A stretch of 32,860 nucleotides of DNA from NCBI RefSeq assembly GCF_000003605.2, contig NW_003155743.1:480094-512953 (forward strand). Reading direction: 5' to 3'. The translations under genes and the position numbers were made by a program. This document shows positions 22,601 through 30,950 of this stretch, piece by piece. The notes under the pieces are model-generated. The model worked only from the letters and a program-made list of their open reading frames with translations, was not told the origin of the DNA and did no database searches. Within the stretch, counting starts at the first letter, position 1; every line of letters begins with the position of its first letter. Source of the stretch: Saccoglossus kowalevskii. Its lineage: Eukaryota > Hemichordata > Enteropneusta > Harrimaniidae.

Positions 22601-25600
22601 AATTACAGAAAATATCAAAAAATGGCACTCTCATTATGACATGAGAAATAATGTGATGGTGAGAAAGTTAACTTTATAAGAAAAAAAATTCTGATTTTTA
22701 TATAAATCGCACACAGTTCTATAAACTAACCAAATTTCAGCATTTTTCAAAAAAATCATCAAAATTGTCTTGTCCTTTTGTACATTAGAATTTTAAACAA
22801 ATCTTTGAATTTGATGTTTATCTATTATTTGATTTGAATTTGTTCAAAATAAAACTACATTTCTATATTTAGTTGTTTGACACTGCCCTCATTTTTTGCG
22901 TTCCATTCAATGTGTCAATATTTTGTCTTCGTTTCCACAGTAAAAGTCACCTAACATCACCTCTCACAACATTTTTTCCCCAAAAAATTTCACCATAACA
23001 ATTTTTTCATAATTTTTCAAAAATTGTTCTTCAAGACTTGTAGGCAATAAAAAAAATCATGAGTGATCGAACCCAAAAAATATAGAAAAATACATAGAAT
23101 ACATAATACGTAATTATTTAGTGAGATGCACCACCATGGGAGTATCCCCATGTTAGACTTTAATAATGAAGTTACAATATGAGATCTATTTATAATTTTA
23201 AAATTGTAGCACTCAAGTGTACTTTTTAATTAATACTTGGCAGCGTATGGAATGCATGGTGCATCTTATGAAGACTATACAAACCAGGATTACTATTATA
23301 TCATACAAATGTTTTTTTTTTTTTTTTTTAATAAATCTTTGTTTTTTTGTGCTATCTTTACAGAGTAAACCACCTGCTCCAGGAGAAATTGATGAATCAG
23401 ACAAAGGCATGTTTACCTGCCAGATATGTCACAAGGTAACAGAAAGTGCCCATGAATTCACCCTCCATATCAGAAAACACAACGCCATGGACTGCCACAA
23501 CTGCAAGATATGTAGTAAAAAACTCAGCTCCGCTAGTTCGTTGGATCGTCACATGCTTGTGCACTCGGGCGAACGTCCATTCAAATGCAAGATCTGTCGC
23601 CAGGCTTTCACCACCAACGGTAACATGTATAGACATATGCGCATCCATGAAAAGGACAGTAAAATGAACAGTGTGACGATCGCTAATGATTACAGTGTTC
23701 CGAGGCTTAAACTGAAGAGTAAGAGACGCCGACTGATGGAGATCCCGCCTTCGCCACCAAAAGTAAAACTTGAACCCATGGATGGAGAGATCAAACCAGA
23801 GACTGATAAAGAAATGAAAGATATAGATAGCAAAGAAGAGCTGAGTTGTCCAATTTGTAGCAAAACATTCCTTTGTAAATACGGTCTACAAACCCACCAG
23901 GAGATGCATCCAACCATTGCCCAGAGATGTACAATCTGCGACTGTGCCTTTAAGACACCACGTGGTCTACGAATGCACATACTAATGGCACACAAAAGTA
24001 GAAAAACTGGCGTGCAGCCATCTGGACCGGCTCACATTCCAGTTGGCTTTCAAGATCTTGGATTTGCTGAGTTTTCCTCCACAAAATTCCCACTTATAGC
24101 AAAGTCGTGGTGCGAGAAGCACGTGAGGAGATGCAGCAGCTCTTTGCATCAACATGTCTGCCGTACATGCAACAAAGCATTCCCTTGTGTCAGTGCCTTG
24201 AATTTACATGTTAGTTCACATGGTACAATTAAAGCAGATACCTCCGATGATGGGGAAGGTAATAAAAAAATACTGTCACAGCATGATTTCATGTCGGCTC
24301 TTAAGCTAAATCCACATAAGAAACTAGATGAAACTATCGAAAATAAAGACCCAGCAATCAAGTCCAACCAGTACATCATTATCATCAGAAAACCAGCTAC
24401 TGCAAATGGTAATGGTACGACTTACCAAGCAGCTGTACCTGCAACCATAGTAAAAACAGAAGTTCCGCCGCGGAGTACCGTGAAACTCAACATGGTCAAA
24501 TCACCTGTCAGTATTGCACCCAAGCCTCGAATGGAAAACGAAAATGATTTCGCCGATGTACAACAAATCTTAAAGGTCACGTCAAGCTCATCTAATCCTA
24601 TGTATCCGACTCAGTCAGCAGCCACAACTGTGATGTCAAATTCGACAAACCGACCTATGCCGCCACTGCGTAGAATGCCACAACAACCGATCATGCCACG
24701 CCCCATAGTCTGCAATGTACCACCGCCTCCTCCACCTCCGCTAAAGTGTGGACAACTAAACAACATCCATATCAAGCAAGAGATTCATCATCAACCAGAA
24801 TTGTTATCTCCTCTCATCATGACGCCGGAGAATATGATGGCCCAGAGTGTGACACCGGAAGATCTGAGACTGCACAGTAGCGATGGAGACGAGTCTGATG
24901 ACATCATCACTTTTGACACCAACATCAAAAAATCATTAAAGAAAACAAAGAAGTATGCCTGCAAATACTGCAAAGAGGTATTTCCACTCAGTAGGGCGTT
25001 GAAAAGTCACATTAGAAGCCATTTTGGATTGACACCGTACAAGTGTTCCATGTGTAACTATTCCAGTGCAGACAAAAGTACCCTTATTCGACACATGAGA
25101 ACGCATAACGGTGAACGGCCATTCATGTGTCAGATCTGTGAGTTCGCGTTCACCACCAAGGCAAACTGTGAACGCCATGTAAAGAAGAAGCACAACAAGG
25201 CAACGAAGGCTGAAATTGACGTATGCATCTCGTACAATCATTACTTAGCTGACTCATCAGAAAGTACTGAAACGTTCCGTTCTCCAGATACCATCTGTAA
25301 ATACTGCAATAAAGACTTCAAGTTCTTTCGGGCTCTACGTCACCATCTGCGCTCGCACAGCAGTTGCCGTGAAAAACCATTCCACTGTAAAATATGCGAC
25401 AATGGATTCTCAACAAAAAATAATTGCATACGACACATTCTGAAGCGCCACGCTAATCTCTCGCAGGTCGAGGTTGAAGCCGCAGTGATGTTTCATGCAC
25501 CTCTAAAATGGACCAACATTGCTTCAGAGTTGGAAAAGTCCGCATCTGAGTCAGATTCGGGAACAATTGTAAAAGAAGAGTTTGGTGAAGCTGTTGATTT

Positions 25601-28232
25601 TAGCATCAAATACGGTAGCACTGCCGACTTCAGTGAGGATGATATGGTTGAATCTAATGGTGTTGATCCTGAACCGATGGACCTTTCAGTAACAAAGAAA
25701 GCAAACACGGGTGATAATGATGAAATAAATAGTGGTGTGGAAGATGCCAGAAAATTTCGTTTCAGGCCGATTTATCATCGCTACTTCAATGCCGAGTCTG
25801 ATGCCTTAGACTGTCCTCACTGCAACCTGCAGTTCAACAAAGGATGCTTATTTAAAGAACACTTAAGAACACACAGCAGTGAGAGACCATTCCGTTGCTA
25901 CCACTGTTCAGCTGCTTTCACTCTCAAAGAAAACCTTGAAAAACACATGGAGAAGCGTCACCAAGAAGTCAACAAACAGGACCACAAAACTTTTCTCCCG
26001 ACCATTATTTATCCAGCCCAACATAAGCTACTAACCAAAGCTGCCAAGCTAGCCCCTAAAGCCACTTCCAGATCACAAAACAGAGTGCAAGAATCGCCTG
26101 TTAAAGCTGTTCCTGTTACCACCATATTTAAGAAGAATTCTCGAAAGAGATCAACCACTCACAAGTCACCAAGCAACAGCATGGGGTCAGACTCGAGCGG
26201 TGATCTGGCAAGTGTCTCGCGAATGCTAGCAGCAGCAACCAACTGTAATAATTTTGAAACATTTCTGAAAAGCAAAGCAGTAGTTGAGTGCAAGGAGGAA
26301 GATGAGGATGGAGATGATGAAGGTGCCATGGTGATTGATGATAAATCAATGAGTGAACCAACAACTCATACAAAATCTAGAGTTTCTGCAAAATTGAGAC
26401 GAAACTCCTTCCCAAGCATCAATCAGAAGTTGTCTTGCCCATATTGTCCCCGTACATTCCCATGGATTAGTTCTCTGAGACGACATATATTAACACATAC
26501 TGGTGTCAAGCCGTTCCGATGTCCACAATGTGGTGTTTACTTTTCTACCAAGTCAAATTGTGAGAGGCATATGTTACGAAAACACTGTAATAACAACGCT
26601 GCTGACATCAACTTTCGCAGACTGACTGAACGTCCATTCAAGTGCCACATGTGCATGAGCAGTTCGTTTTCTACCAGACAACGCCTACGTAGACATTACA
26701 TGATGAAACATCCCGGTGCTTCCATACCAGAATACGAAGGCATTGAAGACATCCAACCAGAAGAAGCTCCTGTGATCATTTCGGGCACTGATTTTGTAAA
26801 CTTTGAAAACAACGGACTTGACGACTCTTTAAAAGAAACCGACTTTGTAGCACTGAGCCAAGAACTTTCTAAAACTAACTCTGAAGTGATGGCGAAAGCT
26901 GTACCAGCAAACGAGGATAGCTTACAGTGCAATGAAGTTCTTGACGAATCTCAAGACAATGAGGATGTCAATGAAACTCCTGCTGATGTATCAAAAACAA
27001 CTTTCATCAAAGTTGCTAGCCAAGAAACAAAAAGAAAAACTGGTGCTGCTGAAATCAACAAATGTACTGAGATCATAAATGATGCTGAAGACGAGGACGA
27101 AGATGATGATGAAGATGATCTGAACTCCAGTAATGCCTCATCCTCGTCATCACCAAAGAAGAGAGGCAGAAGAGCTAGTGAAAGAATTGCTTGCGATATA
27201 TGTTCTAAGCAATTCAAATATGCCACTACACTAACCAGACATATGCGTATACATACTCTGGCCCATCCGTTTAAGTGTACTGACTGTAACGCTCGATTCA
27301 CCACCAAGTTTAACTGTCAACGTCATATTATGAAGATTCATAGCAAAAATAAAGAGGACGTTTTGTACATTCATGAAACTCTGTCGGATGAAGATAGCAA
27401 TGAAAAGGCAGTTAGTAATACAGCAACACCGGTCGTTAGTGCTGATCCTGTTGTGGAAATGGAGCCAAATGAGCCAGATGTACAGAGCAACACTCTTAGC
27501 TTTGTTGAGGTGAAATTTGACAACAAAGGAAACAGTTGTAAAATACCGGAAAACTATCACCAGAGAAAGAAGAAGTGTGAAATCTGTCAGAAACGGTTTT
27601 GGTCCAAGCAAGAGTTGCAGCGTCACCTCAGAACGCACTCACATGAAAAGCCATTTGCCTGTGAGCAGTGTGATCGTTCCTTTTCACTGAAACACAGTCT
27701 AATGCGACACATGCGTGTTCATCAGGATGAGAATGATGAGAAAGATTCAAAAACTAAGGCTAATACATCTGTGGAAGAGCCTAGTGAAGAAGATGCTGCT
27801 CAAACTCACAAGCGGCTGAGAAGAAAGAGAAAACCGTTAGAAAAGAATGAAACAACTGGAAAAGAGGCGACACAGGGTGCATCACATTCATCTGTTGAGG
27901 GACTTGATCCTGGTGTGGTTGTGGTGAATCCAGAAGCACCCCCGGCATCACCCAAATGCTGTGAAAAAAAAATGCCTTGGGGCGCTAATGATACAATTGA
28001 AGCCGACTCTGAGGTGTACATGACATCTGCAGAAGACGACCGTTCTATGTTAATGAAAGAAAGTTCAGAGCCTGATATGTTTACGCCAGGTGACGAGGTC
28101 ATTGCTTCATGTATGGACAATTCAGATATCATCCAGAATCTTCTTGGAATACACGATTCTTCAGTTATAGACCAGATGTTGGATTCTGCAGACTCGGCAG
28201 CTTCTGCGGCTAAGTTGCTTGGTATGGAATAG
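4607..28232 (+). CDS. RREB1: RREB1-like C2H2 zinc-finger transcription factor (three-exon gene model)
   Basis: Join of 4607-4646, 21689-22320 and 23364-28232: 5,541 nt, 1,846 residues plus stop. The introns are phase 1 and phase 0, and the frame is kept through both. Twenty C2H2 fingers lie approximately at residues 243-263, 271-291, 299-319, 386-406, 413-434, 490-510, 757-777, 785-805, 813-834, 869-889, 899-920, 1041-1061, 1069-1090, 1249-1269, 1277-1298, 1318-1340, 1501-1521, 1529-1550, 1629-1649 and 1657-1677. Known for the family: RREB1/Hindsight proteins are long nuclear factors (about 1,700-1,900 residues) that bind RAS-responsive elements and act downstream of RAS/MAPK and with TGF-beta/SMAD and Notch signalling. 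The identification rests on the finger layout, the SSASSLDRH finger and the FQDLGF/WCEK block. Further small exons inside the 17-kb intron, or alternative first exons, cannot be excluded. Confidence 0.85.
5850..5863. promoter_or_regulatory. RFX X-box-like palindrome
   Basis: GTTTCCATGGTAAC matches the GTNNCCATGGNAAC form of the RFX-factor X-box exactly. It lies in the first part of intron 1, about 1.2 kb from exon 1. Activity is inferred from the motif only. Confidence 0.4.
8027..8239. mobile_element. MITE-like element with terminal inverted repeats
   Basis: The left end ATACTGTGGAATACTTTATT and the reverse complement of the right end ATACTGTGGAGTACTTTATT differ at one position. Imperfect pairing continues inward for about 40 bp (TTCGCTGGAATTAA against CTCGCTTGGAATTTA). 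The whole element is about 213 bp and has no coding capacity. CAGT is present directly outside both ends and may be a 4-bp target duplication. Inside, a motif GGATTTTATTTTCAC is repeated (about 8095 and 8160). Non-autonomous DNA elements with an ACTGTGGAAT start are familiar from mollusc and other invertebrate genomes; superfamily assignment is uncertain. Confidence 0.6.
8351..8364. promoter_or_regulatory. X-box-like site (imperfect)
   Basis: GTAACCATGGTGAT keeps the CCATGG core and the left GTAACC half-site but is imperfect on the right. It is about 110 bp downstream of the MITE-like element. Confidence 0.25.
10322..10334. promoter_or_regulatory. X-box-like site, GTTGCTAGGCACC
   Basis: GTTGCTAGGCACC resembles the GTTGCTAGGCAAC type of X-box. 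A very similar GTTACTAGGCACC occurs at 11888-11900 in the same intron. It opens a motif-dense stretch at about 10.3-10.5 kb with few homopolymer runs, a candidate conserved non-coding element. Inference from motif only. Confidence 0.3.
11888..11900. promoter_or_regulatory. X-box-like site, GTTACTAGGCACC
   Basis: Differs from the site at 10322-10334 by one base. A POU octamer in reverse orientation (CATTTGCATA, 12191-12200) follows about 300 bp downstream. Regulatory role is inferred. Confidence 0.3.
12266..12279. repeat. 14-G homopolymer run
   Basis: An uninterrupted run of about 14 G residues in intron 1. Such runs vary in length between individuals and are prone to sequencing error. Shorter G or C runs occur near 2134, 4105 and 20935. 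Confidence 0.8.
12461..12482. repeat. 11-bp tandem duplication
   Basis: TGTGCATAGAC occurs twice head to tail with no spacer. It lies at the left edge of a less AT-rich stretch (about 12.47-12.78 kb) in intron 1. Probably a replication-slippage product. Confidence 0.7.
12732..12745. promoter_or_regulatory. Two X-box half-sites
   Basis: GTAACCTTGTTGCC contains two X-box-type half-sites (GTAACC and GTTGCC) separated by TT, in direct rather than inverted orientation. Weaker than the palindromic sites elsewhere in the intron. Confidence 0.2.
14259..14839. promoter_or_regulatory. Cluster of RFX X-box-like sites
   Basis: Three sites lie within 580 bp: GTTTCTATGGAAAC (14259-14272), the perfect X-box palindrome GTTGCCATGGTAAC (14745-14758) and GTCATGGCAAC (14829-14839). 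A POU octamer ATGCAAAT follows at 14891-14898. The intervening sequence (about 14.4-14.9 kb) has higher GC and fewer homopolymers than average for the intron. This is my strongest enhancer candidate in the intron by motif content alone. Confidence 0.4.
16024..16431. promoter_or_regulatory. Paired RFX X-box-like sites
   Basis: GTCACCATGGCAAC (16024-16037) matches the GTNNCCATGGNAAC pattern exactly. GTTTCTATGGAAAC (16418-16431) is identical over 14 bases to the site at 14259. A half-site GGCAACC sits at about 16388-16394. Regulatory role inferred. Confidence 0.35.
16958..16970. repeat. Short TG microsatellite
   Basis: About 6.5 TG units in intron 1, preceded by a small GC-rich patch (about 16935-16957). 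Confidence 0.8.
18595..18605. promoter_or_regulatory. POU octamer (reverse orientation)
   Basis: TCATTTGCATA is the reverse complement of TATGCAAATGA, which also occurs at 5535-5545, 6251-6261 and 9640-9650, and again in reverse at 30345-30355. The 16 bases TCTCTCATTTGCATAT are identical here (18591) and at 30341 in the 3' region. Octamers are classical POU-factor sites; use here is inferred. Confidence 0.3.
19027..19045. repeat. TG microsatellite
   Basis: About 9.5 uninterrupted TG units in intron 1, likely length-polymorphic. Confidence 0.85.
20459..21106. promoter_or_regulatory. Cluster of three RFX X-box-like sites
   Basis: GTTGCCGTGGTAAT (20459-20472), GTTGCCATGGTAAT (20863-20876) and GTTGCCATGGTACT (21093-21106) lie within 650 bp, all in the same orientation, in the last 1.3 kb of intron 1. 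Each keeps a perfect left half-site and a degenerate right one. A simple TG/TA tract and a 10-G run (20935-20944) sit between the second and third sites. Confidence 0.4.
21661..21683 (+). repeat. 23-T polypyrimidine tract at the intron 1 acceptor
   Basis: An uninterrupted T run of about 23 followed by CTTAG, with the exon starting at 21689. It functions as the polypyrimidine tract of the 3' splice site, but it is also a slippage-prone homopolymer. Confidence 0.8.
21689..22320 (+). CDS. RREB1: Exon 2: acidic/Ser-rich linker and nuclear localisation signal
   Basis: 632 nt encode residues 14-224. The acceptor is TTTCTTAG at 21681-21688; the donor is AAG|GTAAAC with GT at 22321. Phase in is 1, phase out is 0. 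The segment has no zinc finger. It is Ser/Asn/Asp-rich, with an acidic patch at about residues 188-202 (DDD, EDSDED). It ends with basic clusters at about 181-186 (RKKKAR) and 205-224 (KIRKRRK, then GKRRKK), which together form a plausible bipartite nuclear localisation signal. The sequence GTTACCATGGAAAC (22111-22124), encoding part of LVTMETS, is also an exact X-box match. No homology to a named domain was recognised. Confidence 0.8.
22321..23363 (+). other. Intron 2 (1,043 bp, phase 0)
   Basis: It runs from GTAAAC at 22321 to CTATCTTTACAG ending at 23363. If retained, translation would add V-N-N-I and stop at 22333-22335. It is very AT-rich, with AATAAA at 22515, 22848, 23046 and 23330 and an 18-T run at 23312-23329. 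The downstream open frame extends back to 23217 only because the intron end lacks stops; the T-rich, hydrophobic translation there is not coding. Confidence 0.8.
23364..28232 (+). CDS. RREB1: Exon 3: all twenty C2H2 zinc fingers, CtBP motif, C-terminus
   Basis: 4,869 nt encode residues 225-1846, with TAG at 28230-28232. Fingers come in groups: 1-3 (about 243-319), 4-6 (386-510), 7-9 (757-834), 10-11 (869-920), 12-13 (1041-1090), 14-16 (1249-1340), 17-18 (1501-1550) and 19-20 (1629-1677). Most groups have TGEKP-like linkers (SGERP, NGERP, REKP, SSERP, TGVKP, HEKP). Between fingers 5 and 6 is a non-finger block (about 443-489) with FQDLGF, KFPLIAK and WCEK. The 511-756 linker is Pro/Met/Asn-rich with a seven-Pro run. 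PMDLS (25674-25688) is a CtBP-type motif. SUMO consensus sites are VKLE, IKPE, VKTE, IKQE and VKEE. Acidic stretches lie near 1464-1476. The C-terminus (LLG.HDSSVIDQML...AAKLLGME) looks helical. No frameshift or lost zinc ligand was seen; finger 16 has one extra residue before its first His. Confidence 0.95.
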   Translation, partial: SKPPAPGEIDESDKGMFTCQICHKVTESAHEFTLHIRKHNAMDCHNCKICSKKLSSASSLDRHMLVHSGERPFKCKICRQAFTTNGNMYRHMRIHEKDSKMNSVTIANDYSVPRLKLKSKRRRLMEIPPSPPKVKLEPMDGEIKPETDKEMKDIDSKEELSCPICSKTFLCKYGLQTHQEMHPTIAQRCTICDCAFKTPRGLRMHILMAHKSRKTGVQPSGPAHIPVGFQDLGFAEFSSTKFPLIAKSWCEKHVRRCSSSLHQHVCRTCNKAFPCVSALNLHVSSHGTIKADTSDDGEGNKKILSQHDFMSALKLNPHKKLDETIENKDPAIKSNQYIIIIRKPATANGNGTTYQAAVPATIVKTEVPPRSTVKLNMVKSPVSIAPKPRMENENDFADVQQILKVTSSSSNPMYPTQSAATTVMSNSTNRPMPPLRRMPQQPIMPRPIVCNVPPPPPPPLKCGQLNNIHIKQEIHHQPELLSPLIMTPENMMAQSVTPEDLRLHSSDGDESDDIITFDTNIKKSLKKTKKYACKYCKEVFPLSRALKSHIRSHFGLTPYKCSMCNYSSADKSTLIRHMRTHNGERPFMCQICEFAFTTKANCERHVKKKHNKATKAEIDVCISYNHYLADSSESTETFRSPDTICKYCNKDFKFFRALRHHLRSHSSCREKPFHCKICDNGFSTKNNCIRHILKRHANLSQVEVEAAVMFHAPLKWTNIASELEKSASESDSGTIVKEEFGEAVDFSIKYGSTADFSEDDMVESNGVDPEPMDLSVTKKANTGDNDEINSGVEDARKFRFRPIYHRYFNAESDALDCPHCNLQFNKGCLFKEHLRTHSSERPFRCYHCSAAFTLKENLEKHMEKRHQEVNKQDHKTFLPTIIYPAQHKLLTKAAKLAPKATSRSQNRVQESPVKAVPVTTIFKKNSRKRSTTHKSPSNSMGSDSSGDLASVSRMLAAATNCNNFETFLKSKAVVECKEEDEDGDDEGAMVIDDKSMSEPTTHTKSRVSAKLRRNSFPSINQKLSCPYCPRTFPWISSLRRHILTHTGVKPFRCPQCGVYFSTKSNCERHMLRKHCNNNAADINFRRLTERPFKCHMCMSSSFSTRQRLRRHYMMKHPGASIPEYEGIEDIQPEEAPVIISGTDFVNFENNGLDDSLKETDFVALSQELSKTNSEVMAKAVPANEDSLQCNEVLDESQDNEDVNETPADVSKTTFIKVASQETKRKTGAAEINKCTEIINDAEDEDEDDDEDDLNSSNASSSSSPKKRGRRASERIACDICSKQFKYATTLTRHMRIHTLAHPFKCTDCNARFTTKFNCQRHIMKIHSKNKEDVLYIHETLSDEDSNEKAVSNTATPVVSADPVVEMEPNEPDVQSNTLSFVEVKFDNKGNSCKIPENYHQRKKKCEICQKRFWSKQELQRHLRTHSHEKPFACEQCDRSFSLKHSLMRHMRVHQDENDEKDSKTKANTSVEEPSEEDAAQTHKRLRRKRKPLEKNETTGKEATQGASHSSVEGLDPGVVVVNPEAPPASPKCCEKKMPWGANDTIEADSEVYMTSAEDDRSMLMKESSEPDMFTPGDEVIASCMDNSDIIQNLLGIHDSSVIDQMLDSADSAASAAKLLGME

Positions 28233-28688
28233 CCAGCCTGCCGGAAACTTTACAGTATGTATTACAAGTACCGGTACACTTATGGGAAGTATATACTGAA
28301 CTAAGAAGTAGAATAACGGTAGCCATGCCCATATCTGTATATATTGTATACCATTTTGATGTAATAATTTGTTCCACTTTAACCTGAATTATGCAAAAGC
28401 AAACGTTATAACGTTTTACGATTTATCTTGTCTCACTGACACAGAATTAAATGTTTAGGAATTATAAAATCAGAATATCGCAATGCATTGGATAAAAGGT
28501 GGATTTTGTTATGGTGACGTGATTGATCTCCAGTATTGGCAAATATTAGGATTTTGTTGAATTTCAATTAATAATTACACTACAATAACAAATGTACAGG
28601 GATTATGAAATAATAAAATTATAAATATAAGCCGACCTCAACCTAAATTTGTATGGATTAGGGATAGTTTCACCAATGGTGGCTCAGG

Positions 28689-28694
28689 AATAAA
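28689..28694 (+). terminator. Candidate proximal polyadenylation signal
   Basis: AATAAA followed within about 15-30 nt by a strongly U/GU-rich element (TTTTGTTTTGGTTGTTTT). This is the best signal plus downstream-element combination near the stop codon. It would give a 3' UTR of roughly 0.5 kb. Confidence 0.45.
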
Positions 28695-30950
28695 CAGACA
28701 ATTTTGTTTTGGTTGTTTTCCGACACCCCCCTAACTTGTATATGTGTAAATTAAGATTTTGCTTTACCCGTATGTTGGCTCACTGTGTCGTAGGTCACCA
28801 TATACATAATCCACAGTTTGTCTGATACCGATATGTATTGGTGGTTAACTAGACATGTTAAAAAACATTTTTTTTTTATTCTAATTTATTTTCTGGCAAT
28901 TCACAATATGCAGAAGAGGAAAATTGGTAATCAGTTTGACAGCTTTACATTTATCAGCTCTGTCATATAAAAAGTATGCTTTTTAGTGCTGCATGCTTCC
29001 TCATGTAGCAGCCTCACTTCTGCGTTTACTTTTTTCATGGTCTGCCTCACCTATTGCAGAATGGTTTCTTCCTTGAAAGAAACCCATCTCTCCTCATCTG
29101 CATACTGTGCCTTCTCAGTTCGGTGATTTTTACTTGAAAAACACAAACAAACACTTATTTATTTCATTCTTTTGTTAAACGTAACCTGGTATTCACCCTA
29201 AGGGTGTTTCTGCAGCTTGGATTACCAATTGAAGTAAAAGAAACACACATCGTATTTTAATACTTTTCTTATTCAGTACAATTGAACTGAGTTAATTATT
29301 GTCAAGGGAAAGAAAAATTATATAGCAATATAGTGAGCTGGTTTTACATCTTGAGTAGATGTAGCAATAATGTTAATAAATGATAATATATGCACATATG
29401 TTGATTACAATGCACTTTAAATATGCAAGATTTATGTAAATATTTTTTTTTTTTTTTGTGAAGGCATGATTTTTGTTGTGTATAGACTGCTTAAGACTTA
29501 CAGAATCAATGCAAAATATTCCACTTTGTGGTGGCATTAACTTAAAATGTACCTCGTCTCCTTTTATAAAGAAAGTGGCATAAACAGACCAACAGGCTTG
29601 TGAATTTGAAAAGAAATGGTACAGTGTACATCAGAATAATTATCTATGCAAATTACTGAATCTGCTTAGCATATTAAATTAATAGTTATTGTTTGTAATT
29701 CTATGCAAGAACAATTATTTTACCTAAGTGACTGCAGTCAATGGAATTAAATCAATGTTTTTTTTTTCCTATTTAACTTGGTTTATGCTTGATATGCAAT
29801 TTGGAGTGTTGGTAAATTGAACTTTTTTTGTTATTTCTATATATGCATTATGTTTTGGTTTGATGATTGTCTGGGGAATTTTTCAAAATTCCAAACGATG
29901 CAAAAAATTTAACATGTGCCTTGTACACTGAGTACTTGTAAACAACGTTGATCACGCTGACTTTGCAAATAAGTGGCGTGACATAGTCAGGTTTTCTTGC
30001 AACTGGGGCATGGTGTACAAATGGTAAATGTACATAGCTTATGCAACCAAAGCTATAATTACAACAGAAGCTAAACTAGACTCTTACACGAGTACATTTT
30101 CTTGCATGCTAAAACAATTTAAGCTGCGCATTCTTTTTGAATTTTAAATATTGTCAGTGAGCTATGGACATGACATGTTTTTCAACACTTGGCTCTGTCA
30201 CAAGAGAAGTGATTAAGTTTTTTGGGTTACACTGCCCTCAAGCACTTTGAAGGAAAATTGTTTCATTTAATGATCTCAATATGCATATTTCCCCGTTCAA
30301 AGCTATTAGTTAAAAAATATTGTGGTTCACAGTTTTAATTTCTCTCATTTGCATATATGTATACTTCAGACACCCTAAGTGAATGAATGATCTTAAACAT
30401 TTACGTTAAATCTCTTTAACCATCACCACTAATACCCTATTTTAAAAATATATGTATTTATCATATTTTGCATTTGTATGCAGATATTCATCCAAATTTG
30501 CATCTACAGATATTTGTTAATTTTGTTTATTCTCAAAAAATAGTTTTCTCAAAACTTTGACTGAATCAATCAATACTTTGTGGAAGCTTGATGTATTTTT
30601 TTGTGTTTTTTTTGATGGTCTGTTATATTTTAGTGCACTTGGTTTGAAATTAGATTGTGAACCTCATGATATTGGTTACATAGCACTGCTTGTTTATTGT
30701 ATATTTTTGAAAATTTCATTTATCACTGAATCACAAGCAATTGACTTTATATTTGTTTTCGTAATGAAATTTTATTTTACAGAATTTTCTGAAATATTAT
30801 TTGTACTTTGTGATTGTACTGGAAACCCATTCTGGGATTGTTTGTTGATTATTACATTTTTAATATTTACTTAGGGTGTTAGAGTGGCCCTCTTTGTGAG
30901 AAATTTTACAACCTATTCCAATTATGATAAGGGTGCCTTTTAATAATAAT

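Noticed and set aside
23217-23363. ATG at 23217 as the start of the zinc-finger protein
   Set aside because: The 49 codons before 23364 translate a T-rich tract into Phe/Leu runs and end exactly at a CAG acceptor in phase with the exon 2 donor. They are intron, not protein.
23397-28132. Multiple minus-strand open frames of 60-135 codons across exon 3
   Set aside because: They are antisense shadows of the finger-coding exon; the repeated C2H2 codon pattern keeps the opposite strand open.
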